This document shows positions 15,649 to 24,014 of a stretch of DNA of 50,037 bases, in pieces. This DNA is from Lachnospiraceae bacterium (GTDB taxonomy: Bacteria; Bacillota; Clostridia; Lachnospirales; Lachnospiraceae). Each line of letters begins with the position of its first letter. Within the stretch, counting starts at the first letter, position 1. The position numbers and the translations under genes were made by a program. The notes beneath the pieces were generated by a model. That model was given only the letters and a program-made list of their open reading frames with translations, had not been told where the DNA came from and did not search any database. The stretch lies in contig JAGAQI010000003.1 in NCBI GenBank assembly GCA_017622795.1, forward strand, positions 1-50,037. Direction: 5' to 3'.

Positions 15649-16830
15649 TTAAATAGTCTGCTTGTTATTGTACTTTTCGATACAGCTACGAATGCGGTCG
15701 CTTGGATTCAGCAGGTTGCTGATGGAACCGTCATGGTTTAACGTATCGATGAGCAGTGCGATGTACTTACTCATGTCTGCGCTGATGTAGTAAGGCTTGG
15801 ACAGCATTTCCTCGGACTGGTAAATGAGGTTGGTGGTGATGACTCTGTCGATGAGACCTTCTTCATAAGCCTTATCAAATTTCTCAAAACCGTTGGTGAA
15901 TAAACCGAAGGTGGAGCAGATGAAGATTCTCTTTGCCTTGCGCTTCTTTAATTCCTTGGCGGTGTCAAGCATACTTTCACCGGAGGAAATCATATCGTCA
16001 ATAATGATAACGTCTTTGCCTTCTACGTCGCTGCCGAGGAACTCGTGGGCAACGATTGGGTTACGGCCGTTGACGATGGTGGTATAGTCACGTCTCTTGT
16101 AGAACATACCAACGTCGGCACCCATGATATTTCCGAAGTATACGGCACGACCCATGGCACCTTCATCCGGGCTGATAACCATCATGTGCTGGTTGTCCAT
16201 TACAAGGTCAGGTACGTTACGGAGCAATGCCTTAATGAACTGGTAGGTTGGTAATACGTTTTCAAAAGTTTTAAGCGGAATAGCATTTTGTACACGTGGG
16301 TCGTGGGCATCAAAGGTGATGATGCTGTCTACGCCCATATTTACCAATTCCTGCAGAGCAAATGCACAGTCTAAGGATTCTCTTGCGCTTCTCTTGTGCT
16401 GTCTGCTTTCATATAAGAATGGCATGATAACAGTGATACGGCGTGCTTTGCCGTTTACCGCAGCAATAATTCTCTTTAAATCTGCGAAGTGATCGTCCGG
16501 GGACATATGATTTTCATGACCGCAAACGGTGTAGGTTAAGCTGTAGTTGGTTACATCTACCAGAATGTACAGGTCGTCACCGCGGACGGACTGACGGATT
16601 ACGCCTTTAGCTTCGCCGGTACCGAAACGTGGACAAGTGGAATTAACCAGGTAAGAATCTTTCTTGTACTCGTTAAAATGAATGGTTTCTGTATGCTCGT
16701 GGTTACGGGCTTCTCTCCAGTCAACAATGTAGTCGTCTACTCTTTTGGCAATTCCTTTCGAACTTTCCAGTGCGATGATTCCGAGCTTTCCTACCGGAAT
16801 GGTTCCTAAGTAGTCTTCCTGCTGTGGCAT
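15649..16830 (-). CDS. prs: Ribose-phosphate pyrophosphokinase
   Basis: 393 residues. It makes PRPP from ribose-5-phosphate and ATP. The protein has the PRPP loop as VIIIDDMISSGESMLDTA, the upstream ITVIMPFLYESRQHKR, and the ATP/Mg motif in ITFDAHDPRVQNA. It is longer than the usual 310-320 residues because of an N-terminal extension and inserts, as in many Lachnospiraceae Prs proteins. ATG 16830 is preferred because GGAGG lies 8 bases upstream, whereas the ATG at 16845 has no binding site and contains that GGAGG. A strong promoter (16898-16927) makes it independently transcribed from the dnaD-dnaI genes upstream. Confidence 0.93.
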   Translation of the reverse strand: MPQQEDYLGTIPVGKLGIIALESSKGIAKRVDDYIVDWREARNHEHTETIHFNEYKKDSYLVNSTCPRFGTGEAKGVIRQSVRGDDLYILVDVTNYSLTYTVCGHENHMSPDDHFADLKRIIAAVNGKARRITVIMPFLYESRQHKRSARESLDCAFALQELVNMGVDSIITFDAHDPRVQNAIPLKTFENVLPTYQFIKALLRNVPDLVMDNQHMMVISPDEGAMGRAVYFGNIMGADVGMFYKRRDYTTIVNGRNPIVAHEFLGSDVEGKDVIIIDDMISSGESMLDTAKELKKRKAKRIFICSTFGLFTNGFEKFDKAYEEGLIDRVITTNLIYQSEEMLSKPYYISADMSKYIALLIDTLNHDGSISNLLNPSDRIRSCIEKYNNKQTI

Positions 16831-16897
16831 GGTGTTATCCTCCATTATACTTTTCTTTTATTGTGTTGTGTATAAAAACGGCATGGTGACCGTGTTT

Positions 16898-16927
16898 ATC
16901 ATATCCTTGAATTACCATATTTGTCAA
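16898..16927 (-). promoter_or_regulatory. Promoter of prs
   Basis: On the minus strand a perfect TTGACA (16922-16927) and TATGAT (16898-16903) are separated by 18 bases, about 70 bases ahead of the prs start codon. Confidence 0.7.
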
Positions 16928-16983
16928 GGCAGTAAAATTACTTTCGGCAGTTTGACCGAAATGTCGAAAAAAAACAAAGGGAT

Positions 16984-17982
16984 TTAGGCATTTTCTACTT
17001 TTTCCAGCTTTTTCTTTATACGGATATCCTCGCCAAAAAAGCGAAGTGCTGTATAACTGCTGAGAATACGGGAAAAATTACGCTCGCCGTAACGGTCGGC
17101 CAGTTCCTGGACACCGAAGTTGGTGGAGATGATGGTGGAACGGCGGTTGACGAGGCGCTCATTGATGCACAGGCTTAACCGGGACAAGGTAAAAGCGTTG
17201 GCAAGCTCGGTACCTAAATCATCGATGATGAGCAGGTCGCAATCTAAAATATGCTCACAGGATGCAGAAAACTCCTCTTCTTCGTTGTACATTGCCTTGC
17301 CGAGAATATCGAATAATTCATGGGCTGTAAGGTAAAGCACGGTGTGGGCAGTGCCCAGCAGTTCTTTGGCAATACAGTGGGAAAGAAAGGTCTTTCCAAG
17401 GCCGGAATTACCGTAGAACAACAAATTATTAAACTCGTTATCAAAGTTACGGACAAAAGCCTGACAGGTATCGTAAATGCGTTGAATGTTCTGACGGGGA
17501 GTCAGCTTTGTTTTCGGATCGACAACGGTGTCGTTGTAATAATCAAAGGAAAAGGTGTTGAAATTTTCTTCTTTGATTTTGTTGGCTACGTTGGACTGGG
17601 CATAAACATAATCTACTACGGCCTGCTTAAAGCAGTGGCAGCGTTCTTCACCAATCATGCCGGTGTCCTGACAGTCTTTGCAGGTATATACAGGAGAGAG
17701 ATAGTCGGCAGGATAGCCATTAGCCAAAAGTAAGGCAGTCTTTTTTTGGGAGAGTTCTTCATTTTGTTTACGCAGCTCGTTTGTATCGGTAGTGCTATCG
17801 GAAAAGAGAGCGGTTGTGGCAAAACGCATGGAATTCTCGATGATTTGTTGTTGTAAGGCAGTATATTCCGGAAGATTCTGCGCGATTTCTTTTTCGCGGA
17901 CGGTAATCAGGGCGCGGGAGGCGGACTGACGCCCGTCATAGATGCGCATAATGGCGTTATACTGATATGGTTTTAAAGACAT
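16984..17982 (-). CDS. DnaI/DnaC-like helicase loader ATPase
   Basis: 332 residues. The AAA+ core has Walker A NLLFYGNSGLGKTFLSHCIA and Walker B LLIIDDLGTE, followed by sensor residues in STNFGVQELADRYGERNFSRI. A zinc-binding segment CKDCQDTGMIGEERCHC lies near residue 115, as in Bacillus DnaI. An N-terminal helical region of about 90 residues would bind the replicative helicase. It loads DnaB-type helicase at the origin or restart sites. It follows the DnaD-like gene by 15 bases on the minus strand, a common pair in Clostridia. A hairpin downstream (16942-16961) is too weak to call as a terminator. Confidence 0.9.
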   Translation of the reverse strand: MSLKPYQYNAIMRIYDGRQSASRALITVREKEIAQNLPEYTALQQQIIENSMRFATTALFSDSTTDTNELRKQNEELSQKKTALLLANGYPADYLSPVYTCKDCQDTGMIGEERCHCFKQAVVDYVYAQSNVANKIKEENFNTFSFDYYNDTVVDPKTKLTPRQNIQRIYDTCQAFVRNFDNEFNNLLFYGNSGLGKTFLSHCIAKELLGTAHTVLYLTAHELFDILGKAMYNEEEEFSASCEHILDCDLLIIDDLGTELANAFTLSRLSLCINERLVNRRSTIISTNFGVQELADRYGERNFSRILSSYTALRFFGEDIRIKKKLEKVENA

Positions 17983-17997
17983 GAAGCTACCTCCGTC

Positions 17998-19098
17998 TTA
18001 CATCTGCTTTAATAATTTTTCTTCCAGACTGGATAGTTCCTGGCTGGAATACTGACGCTGCGGATAGCTGTTGTAGCTTCCTGCGGATTTTGTCATAGGG
18101 ACAGCCGGACGGACAGAACCGTCTGTTGCGGTAGGGCGCGGGTTCATTAAGGCATGGGTGGTATCTAATGCCTTAACCTCTGCCAAAGTGGTGGCGCCGG
18201 CCTTGTGCCAGCTTTCCAAAATACGGTCGGTGTATTTAAAATCCGGCTTACTGATGTTCATGATGGTGCGGTTGCAGGCTTCTTCCAAAAGCTCTGTAGG
18301 AAGCTTCCAAGAGCTCCACTTGCGGATGAAGTCACGCTCCGGACCGATTGGCATACGGCCGAGAGAAAACACTTTATTGACTACATTAAAACAGGTGTCG
18401 TACATGACACTGTATTCCTGCGCTTTTTCTACGGAATCAATGCCTTCCTGATGCCAGGAGATGGCGACTTTTTCTATGTACTCCCACTTCTTTTTGTTCT
18501 TGTCGATGCAATATTCATATAAATGAAGAATTAAGTCGCCGGAGAACCCAAGCTTGTCGGAAAGAAAAGCCACAAGACTTAAGTCCTGCGGAGTAAGCAG
18601 ACGTCCCAGATATACTTCAATAGCGTCTAAAATCATGGACATGTCGCCACCCTGACGAAGGGCTTCCAGCTGGGTTTCAGTATAAACCGGGCGTTTGTAC
18701 GGATCTTCCGGTGTTACCTCCGGACGGCTTTCGCGACGGTATTTCTCGATGGAAATAACGGTGCCGGCAGCAAGCTCGGAAGGCTGCGGAAGGGATGGTT
18801 CCACATTTAAATCCAGTAAAGTAATGCCGGTGAGGCTTTCGTTTTCTTTTATGAGGGAAACCACTTTGTTTTTTTCCCAATAGGAAAGAGCCCGGATGAT
18901 ATCCTTTTCGGTTTCGTCTAAAGCGTCGGCTGCCGTGGAAAGAGTAAACGGCTTAGCCGCACCGGAAAGACAACGGAGTAAATATAAATAAACCTTAACG
19001 TAAGAACCGTTGGCGGACGGCATATAGCGGTCGATGAATAAATTTGGCACCACGGTGGCGGAAAATTTACGTTCGGTATTGAGTGAAATAGTGCTCAT
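17998..19098 (-). CDS. DnaD-domain replication initiation/primosome protein
   Basis: 366 residues. The N-terminal part is a winged helix (LFIDRYMPSANGSYVKVYLYLLRCLSG..FTLSTAADALDETEKDIIRALSYWEKNKVV). Two DnaD/DnaB C-terminal type domains follow: LLTPQDLSLVAFLSDKLGFSGDLILHLYEYCI with VEKAQEYSVMYD, then FIRKWSSWKLPTELLEEACNRTI and DRILESWHKAG, with the YxxxIxxxW-like ending of the family. It would remodel origin DNA and recruit the helicase loader. ATG 19098 is selected because GGGAGCAAGAACT precedes it; an upstream ATG at 19140 has no binding site. The upstream 260 bases carry an extended -10 promoter and several DnaA-box sequences. Confidence 0.85.
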   Translation of the reverse strand: MSTISLNTERKFSATVVPNLFIDRYMPSANGSYVKVYLYLLRCLSGAAKPFTLSTAADALDETEKDIIRALSYWEKNKVVSLIKENESLTGITLLDLNVEPSLPQPSELAAGTVISIEKYRRESRPEVTPEDPYKRPVYTETQLEALRQGGDMSMILDAIEVYLGRLLTPQDLSLVAFLSDKLGFSGDLILHLYEYCIDKNKKKWEYIEKVAISWHQEGIDSVEKAQEYSVMYDTCFNVVNKVFSLGRMPIGPERDFIRKWSSWKLPTELLEEACNRTIMNISKPDFKYTDRILESWHKAGATTLAEVKALDTTHALMNPRPTATDGSVRPAVPMTKSAGSYNSYPQRQYSSQELSSLEEKLLKQM

Positions 19099-19143
19099 AG
19101 TTCTTGCTCCCATTCGTAAAGTTGTGCCGGTAAGACACAAAGA

Positions 19144-19174
19144 GCGTCAATTTCCTGACGCGAGAATGAGTATA
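19144..19174 (-). promoter_or_regulatory. Extended -10 promoter and leader hairpin of the dnaD-dnaI operon
   Basis: On the minus strand TGT-TATACT (-10 at 19169-19174) lies about 70 bases upstream of the DnaD start. The -35 match at the proper distance is poor. A 6-bp hairpin GCGTCA...TGACGC (19144-19161) falls in the predicted leader; its role is unknown. Confidence 0.5.
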
Positions 19175-19232
19175 ACACATTTCAAAGAAAACGGAAATAG
19201 GTGGAAAAGTGTACCTATATCGTAGAATGGTT

Positions 19233-19360
19233 TTGTGGACAATGTGGATAACTTTGTGGAAAGGTACAAAAATCACGTGGAATCGACCTTTTTTCAAAAA
19301 AGTAATCCACAGCTGGACCTTCAACAGGATGTTGAAAAAAGCTGTGGATATTGTGGATAA
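19233..19360. promoter_or_regulatory. Cluster of DnaA boxes upstream of dnaD
   Basis: Two perfect TTATCCACA boxes (minus-strand reading) lie at 19243-19251 and 19352-19360. A TTGTCCACA variant is at 19234-19242, touching the first. Single-mismatch boxes are at 19303-19311 (opposite orientation) and 19343-19351. A weaker one is at 19255-19263. Two of them form the ends of a 10-bp inverted repeat, ATCCACAGCT/AGCTGTGGAT (19305-19314 and 19340-19349), enclosing a second hairpin TTCAACA-GGA-TGTTGAA (19320-19336). So many boxes in about 130 bases are far above chance. Location between murC and the helicase-loading genes suggests DnaA-controlled transcription or DnaA titration. Confidence 0.7.
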
Positions 19361-19361
19361 G

Positions 19362-20768
19362 TTAGATGCCCAGCAGATTTTCGCCTACATTTACGATATC
19401 TCCGGCGCCCATAGTTATTAACAAATCTCCGTCCTCACAAAACTGTAACAAAAAATTTTCAATTTCGTCGAATGATTCAAAACAGTAAACTTCTTTACCT
19501 TTTTTTGCAATTTCATCTGCCAGCGTTTTAGAGGACACACCCAGGGTATCCGTTTCTCTTGCGGCATAGATTTTTGCCAGTACGACAACGTCGGATAAGG
19601 AAAGTGCATCGGCAAATTCGGAGAGTAATGCTTTGGTTCTGGTATAGGTATGAGGCTGAAACACGGTAACAGTGCGCTTTTGTCCGCATTTTGCAGAAGT
19701 AAGGGTTGCCTTGATTTCCGTCGGATGGTGGGCATAGTCGTCATAAATGGTAATGCCGCCCAAGGTTCCCTTATATTCGAACCGGCGTCTGGTTCCGGTA
19801 AAGGTTGGAAGTGCCGCAGTAATGGTTTCCATGGAAACCCCGTAGTTTAATGCCAGAGCAATGGAAGGCAGGGCGTTGGAAACATTATGCCGGCCGATGA
19901 CTCCTAACTGCACCCGGCCGAGAAACTTTCCTTCCGCAATAAAATCGAAAGAGCCGCAACCATGATTGTCATAAGTTACATTGGCTGCCGCATAGGTATA
20001 AGGAGAGGACGGGTTCTCCAAAGAAACAGTGCCGTCCAAAATACCGTAGCTTGCCACACGGCAGGCTGCATCGCCAAAAAGAGAAGCATAGTCCTCGATT
20101 TCTCCGTTCACATAGGCAGTACCGTCTTCCGGCACCAGTGCCACATATTTGGCGAAGGAAGCCCGGATATCGTTAATGTCTTTAAAAAAGTCCAAATGGT
20201 CTTCTTCTACGTTTAATACAATGACATCCGTCGGATATAAGGATAAGAACGTGTTGGTGTATTCACAGGCTTCGGCCACAAAATAATCGGAAGAACCGAT
20301 GCGTAAATTGCCGCCGATTAAGTCAAGCACACCGCCTACGGTGATGGTAGGGTCCAGGTCGCCGGCCAAAAGAAGCACGGACAAAAGAGAGGTTGTCGTA
20401 GTTTTACCGTGGGTGCCGGCAATGCCTACGGAATGAGGGTATTGCTTCATAATTTGTCCCAGCAGTACAGAACGCGGCATAAGCGGGATGCCCTGTGTCT
20501 GTGCGGCACAGAACTCTTCGTTGTCACTGTGGACAGCAGCGGTATATACCACCAAATCAATGTCATTTGTAATATTGGAAGAGCGCTGCCCGATATCTAC
20601 CCGGATACCGGAAGCTTCTAATTCTTTTGTTAAGTCGCTTTCATGCCAGTCGGAGCCGGAAATGGTGAAGCCGCGGCTTGCAAGAAGTCTTGCCAGGGCA
20701 CTCATGCTGATGCCGCCGATGCCGATGAAATGAATGTGAACCGGTTTGCTAAAATCAATTTGATACAT
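19362..20768 (-). CDS. murC: UDP-N-acetylmuramate--L-alanine ligase
   Basis: 468 residues. MurC adds L-alanine to UDP-MurNAc in cytoplasmic peptidoglycan precursor synthesis. IHFIGIGGISMSALARLLASRG is the N-terminal UDP-binding fold, VGIAGTHGKTTTTSLLSVLL the ATP loop, and EEDHLDFFKD, LGVIGRHNVSNALPSIALAL and YDDYAHHPTEIKATL are Mur ligase motifs, the last diagnostic of MurC. The C-terminal domain continues with VFQPHTYTRTKALLSEFADAL. ATG 20768 was chosen over an upstream in-frame GTG or ATG because AAGGAAGTG is 7 or so bases upstream. It is followed directly by the DnaA-box region and the dnaD gene. Confidence 0.97.
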   Translation of the reverse strand: MYQIDFSKPVHIHFIGIGGISMSALARLLASRGFTISGSDWHESDLTKELEASGIRVDIGQRSSNITNDIDLVVYTAAVHSDNEEFCAAQTQGIPLMPRSVLLGQIMKQYPHSVGIAGTHGKTTTTSLLSVLLLAGDLDPTITVGGVLDLIGGNLRIGSSDYFVAEACEYTNTFLSLYPTDVIVLNVEEDHLDFFKDINDIRASFAKYVALVPEDGTAYVNGEIEDYASLFGDAACRVASYGILDGTVSLENPSSPYTYAAANVTYDNHGCGSFDFIAEGKFLGRVQLGVIGRHNVSNALPSIALALNYGVSMETITAALPTFTGTRRRFEYKGTLGGITIYDDYAHHPTEIKATLTSAKCGQKRTVTVFQPHTYTRTKALLSEFADALSLSDVVVLAKIYAARETDTLGVSSKTLADEIAKKGKEVYCFESFDEIENFLLQFCEDGDLLITMGAGDIVNVGENLLGI

Positions 20769-20807
20769 AGGAATCACTTCCTTATTTTTTATGTAGTATT
20801 TGCTATT

Positions 20808-20836
20808 AGTATAGACCATTTTTTTGAAAATGGAAA
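20808..20836 (-). promoter_or_regulatory. Promoter of murC
   Basis: On the minus strand TTTCCA (20831-20836) and TATACT (20808-20813) are separated by 17 bases, about 40 bases before the start codon, in a very A/T-rich intergenic region. Confidence 0.5.
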
Positions 20837-20959
20837 GGTTCTTTTACAAAAATGGGACATATCACCAATATGCAACATTCTAATTATTAGATAAAACGAC
20901 AAACTTTGGTAAAAATGAATAAAAAAAAGAAAATATAAAAAAGATTTTTGTAAAAAATA

Positions 20960-20988
20960 TTCACTTTTTCGAAAATAAGTGCTATAAT
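20960..20988 (+). promoter_or_regulatory. Extended -10 promoter of glgC-glgD
   Basis: A perfect TATAAT (20983-20988) with an upstream TGC makes an extended -10; a weak TTCACT (20960-20965) is spaced 17 bases. A short hairpin AGCGT-TTTT-ACGCT (21011-21024) lies in the leader just before the GGAGG of glgC. Confidence 0.55.
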
Positions 20989-21044
20989 CATTTCATAGTA
21001 CAAATAATACAGCGTTTTTACGCTTTGAAGAATGGAGGACAATT

Positions 21045-22319
21045 GTGATTAGAAAAGAAATGATTGCCATGCTGTTAGCAGGCGGACAGGGTTCCCGACT
21101 TGGTGTTTTAACATCTTCCATCGCGAAACCTGCAGTAACCTTCGGCGGTAAGTACCGTATCATCGACTTCCCGCTCAGCAACTGTATCAACTCCGGTGTA
21201 GACACCGTGGGTGTACTTACCCAGTATCAGCCACTCAGATTAAACACCCATATCGGTATCGGTATCCCGTGGGATCTGGACAGAAATGTGGGTGGTGTTT
21301 CCGTTCTTCCTCCATATGAGAAGAGTACCAACAGCGAGTGGTACACAGGTACAGCAAATGCTATTTACCAGAACTTAAAATACATGGAGCAGTTCAATCC
21401 GGAGTATGTTCTGATTCTCGGTGGTGACCATATTTATAAGATGGATTACGAAGTAATGTTAGACTTCCATAAGGCGAACAAGGCTGACATTACCATGGCT
21501 ACCATTCCGGTTCCTATGGAAGAGGCACACCGTTTCGGTATTGTTATTACAGACGATACCAGAAGAATCGTAGACTTCGAGGAAAAGCCAAAGAATCCTC
21601 GCAGTAACTTAGCTTCCATGGGTATTTATATCTTCACATGGAAGGTATTAAGAGAAGCACTTCTTACTCTTTCCGAGCAGCCTGGTTGTGACTTTGGTAA
21701 GCACATCATTCCATACTGCCACAAGAGAGGCGACAGAGTATTTGCTTATGAATTTAACGGTTACTGGAAGGATGTTGGTACTTTATCTTCTTATTGGGAA
21801 TCCAACATGGAACTTATCGACCTGATTCCGGAGTTCAACTTATATGAAGAGTTCTGGAAGGTTTATACAAAGGCAGATGTAATTCCACCACAGTATATTG
21901 CGGCAGACGCCGTTGTAGAACGCTCGATTATCGGTGAAGGCGCAGAAATTTACGGTGAAGTTCACAATTCCATTATCGGACCGGGTGTTGTAATTTCCGA
22001 GGGTGCGGTAATTCGTGATTCTATTATCATGAAGGGCACTGAAATCGGACATGATACCAAGATTAACAAGGCAATTATCGCTGAAAACTGCGTGATCGGT
22101 TGGGAATGCGAACTTGGTATCGGTGAAGAAGTTCCAAATGAATGGAAGCCGGATATTTACGACGGCGGTTTGGTAACCATCGGTGAAAATTCCATCATTC
22201 CAAACCGGGTAAAGGTAGGTAAGAACGTTGCTATTTCCGGTGGCACAAATATTGATGATTATCCGCACGGACTGTTAGAATCCGGTCAGAATATTATTAA
22301 GGTAGGTGATGGCAGATGA
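21045..22319 (+). CDS. glgC: Glucose-1-phosphate adenylyltransferase, catalytic subunit
   Basis: 424 residues. It makes ADP-glucose for glycogen. [44 protein letters not shown] is the standard ADP-glucose pyrophosphorylase opening, with the catalytic [13 protein letters not shown], the substrate-binding [22 protein letters not shown] and a left-handed beta-helix C-terminus ([24 protein letters not shown]). The start is GTG 21045, 6 bases after GGAGG. Its TGA overlaps the ATG of glgD by 4 bases, so the two subunits are translationally coupled. No glycogen synthase or branching enzyme lies nearby. Confidence 0.97.
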   Translation: MIRKEMIAMLLAGGQGSRLGVLTSSIAKPAVTFGGKYRIIDFPLSNCINSGVDTVGVLTQYQPLRLNTHIGIGIPWDLDRNVGGVSVLPPYEKSTNSEWYTGTANAIYQNLKYMEQFNPEYVLILGGDHIYKMDYEVMLDFHKANKADITMATIPVPMEEAHRFGIVITDDTRRIVDFEEKPKNPRSNLASMGIYIFTWKVLREALLTLSEQPGCDFGKHIIPYCHKRGDRVFAYEFNGYWKDVGTLSSYWESNMELIDLIPEFNLYEEFWKVYTKADVIPPQYIAADAVVERSIIGEGAEIYGEVHNSIIGPGVVISEGAVIRDSIIMKGTEIGHDTKINKAIIAENCVIGWECELGIGEEVPNEWKPDIYDGGLVTIGENSIIPNRVKVGKNVAISGGTNIDDYPHGLLESGQNIIKVGDGR

Positions 22320-23437
22320 GAGCAATCGGTATTATTTTAGCAGGTGGTAATAACTTAAAGATGCAGGAGCTTTCCAATAAGCGTGCCATCGCGGCTATGC
22401 CTGTGGCAGGAAGCTATCGTGCCATCGACTTTGCACTGAGCAGCATGTCCAACTCCCATGTTCAGAAGGTGGCTGTGTTAACTCAGTTTAATTCCCGTTC
22501 CTTAAACGAGCACTTAAGCTCCTCTAAGTGGTGGGATTTCGGTAGAAAGCAGGGCGGTCTGTTTGTATTCACACCAACCGTAACCAAGGATAACGGTTTC
22601 TGGTACCGTGGTACAGCAGATGCTATTGCACAGAACTTAAGCTTCTTAAAGAACAGCCATGAACCATATGTAGTAATTGCAAGCGGTGACTGCGTATACA
22701 AGCTTGACTATAACAAGGTTTTGGAACAGCATGTAGAAAAGAAGGCAGACATTACCGTAGTTACTAAGGTTTTGGATCCGGAAGAAGATGCAACCCGCTT
22801 TGGTGTTGTTTCCGTAGATAACGAAGGCAGAATTACAGAGTTTGAAGAAAAACCGTTAATTTCTAAGTCTAACACAATCTCTACCGGTATTTACATTATC
22901 CGTAGAAGACTTCTTATCGAACTCATTGAAGAGGCAGAAAGAGAAGACCGTTATGATTTGGTTAAAGACATTTTAATCCGTTACAAGGATACCAAGAAGA
23001 TTTACTCCTATGAGTTAGAAGACTATTGGAGCAATATCTCCACCGTAGATGCTTACTACAGCACCAACATGGACTTCCTTGATAAGGACATCAGAACCTA
23101 CTTCTTCAAGGAATATCCGGATGTTTACTCCAGAATCGACGATTGCCCGCCGGCAAAGTACAATCCTGGTTCTTCTGTAAAGAACAGCCTGATTTCCAGC
23201 GGATGTATCTTAAACGGCACGGTAGAAAATTCCATTTTGTTTAAGAAGGTTTATGTCGGAAATAATGTTACCATTAAAAACAGTATCATTTTAAATGATG
23301 TGCATATCGGTGATAACGTAGTAATTGAAAACTGCGTAGTGGAAAGCCGTGACTCCATTAAGCCAAACTCCCAGTACATTGGTGAGCCAGGTAAGGTGAA
23401 GATTGTACTGGAGAAGGAAGTTAGATACGAAATCTAA
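22316..23437 (+). CDS. glgD: Glucose-1-phosphate adenylyltransferase regulatory subunit GlgD
   Basis: 373 residues. The homologue of GlgC used by Firmicutes as a second, mainly regulatory subunit. It keeps the fold ([44 protein letters not shown] and [20 protein letters not shown]) but the nucleotide loop GGNNLKM lacks the GG-GSR-type arginine of the catalytic subunit, and the aspartate motif reads [11 protein letters not shown]. It also has the beta-helix tail. The family is known to form a more active GlgCD heteromer. It follows glgC with an ATGA overlap. Confidence 0.95.
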   Translation: MRAIGIILAGGNNLKMQELSNKRAIAAMPVAGSYRAIDFALSSMSNSHVQKVAVLTQFNSRSLNEHLSSSKWWDFGRKQGGLFVFTPTVTKDNGFWYRGTADAIAQNLSFLKNSHEPYVVIASGDCVYKLDYNKVLEQHVEKKADITVVTKVLDPEEDATRFGVVSVDNEGRITEFEEKPLISKSNTISTGIYIIRRRLLIELIEEAEREDRYDLVKDILIRYKDTKKIYSYELEDYWSNISTVDAYYSTNMDFLDKDIRTYFFKEYPDVYSRIDDCPPAKYNPGSSVKNSLISSGCILNGTVENSILFKKVYVGNNVTIKNSIILNDVHIGDNVVIENCVVESRDSIKPNSQYIGEPGKVKIVLEKEVRYEI

Positions 23438-23488
23438 GAGGGATTGCGGTTGTAAAAGCCGCACAAATGAGAAAGGGGTTTACGCAAA

Positions 23489-23770
23489 GTGCAGATTACA
23501 GATGTCAGAATTCGTCAGGTAGCAAAAGAAGGAAAGATGAAAGCAGTCGTTTCTATTACTCTGGATAATGAATTTGTAGTCCACGACATTAAAGTGATTG
23601 ACGGTGATAAGGGACTTTTCATTGCGATGCCAAGTAGAAAGACCGGTGAGGGAGAATATAGGGATATCGCTCACCCAATCAATTCCGGAACAAGAGACAT
23701 GATTCAGAAGACTATTCTGGACCACTATGAAAAGGCGTTGGCAGAAGGTACGCTGGAAAGTGCCGAATAA
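23489..23770 (+). CDS. spoVG: Septation/RNA-binding regulator SpoVG
   Basis: 93 residues. [64 protein letters not shown] is a canonical SpoVG sequence. These proteins bind nucleic acid and influence cell division, surface polysaccharides and sporulation genes in Firmicutes. The start is GTG 23489 after GAAAGGGG. It lies 51 bases downstream of glgD and is followed by a terminator. Presence of SpoVG alone does not show that the organism sporulates. Confidence 0.96.
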   Translation: MQITDVRIRQVAKEGKMKAVVSITLDNEFVVHDIKVIDGDKGLFIAMPSRKTGEGEYRDIAHPINSGTRDMIQKTILDHYEKALAEGTLESAE

Positions 23771-23808
23771 TCGCAATTGCCGGATGAGTTAAGTAAATCA
23801 GTATGGAT

Positions 23809-23846
23809 AAGGAGTCGTGCAGAAGTATCTGCGCGGCTCCTTTTTT
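23809..23846 (+). terminator. Terminator after spoVG
   Basis: AAGGAG-CG/TG-GCAGA pairs with TCTGC-CG-CTCCTT around an AGTA loop and is followed by TTTTTT (about 23841-23846). Confidence 0.88.
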
Positions 23847-23914
23847 GCACAAAAATGAAACTTTTTACTAAAGAATGGGGTCTAAATTTTACAAGGTTTA
23901 TATAGAATTTCCAC

Positions 23915-23943
23915 TTGTGAAAAAGAGCGGTTTGGTATATCAT
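23915..23943 (+). promoter_or_regulatory. Promoter of the deacetylase-pth-mfd-prsA-like group
   Basis: TTGTGA (23915-23920) and TATCAT (23938-23943) are spaced 17 bases, about 70 bases before the deacetylase start. Confidence 0.5.
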
Positions 23944-24014
23944 AACATAGGATATTAAAATTGGGCTTTTTGTAGGCTTTCAATATATTTTAGCGGGAAT
24001 AAGAGGATTTTAAA

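Noticed and set aside
16942-16961. Terminator after the dnaI-like gene
   Set aside because: The stem TTTCGG/CCGAAA has only 6 bp with an 8-base loop and no following T run on the minus strand.
19099-19361. Chromosomal origin of replication
   Set aside because: DnaA boxes are clustered here, but dnaA, dnaN, gyrB or rpmH are not adjacent, no clear A/T-rich unwinding region is seen, and strand bias does not switch cleanly. Kept only as a regulatory or titration site.
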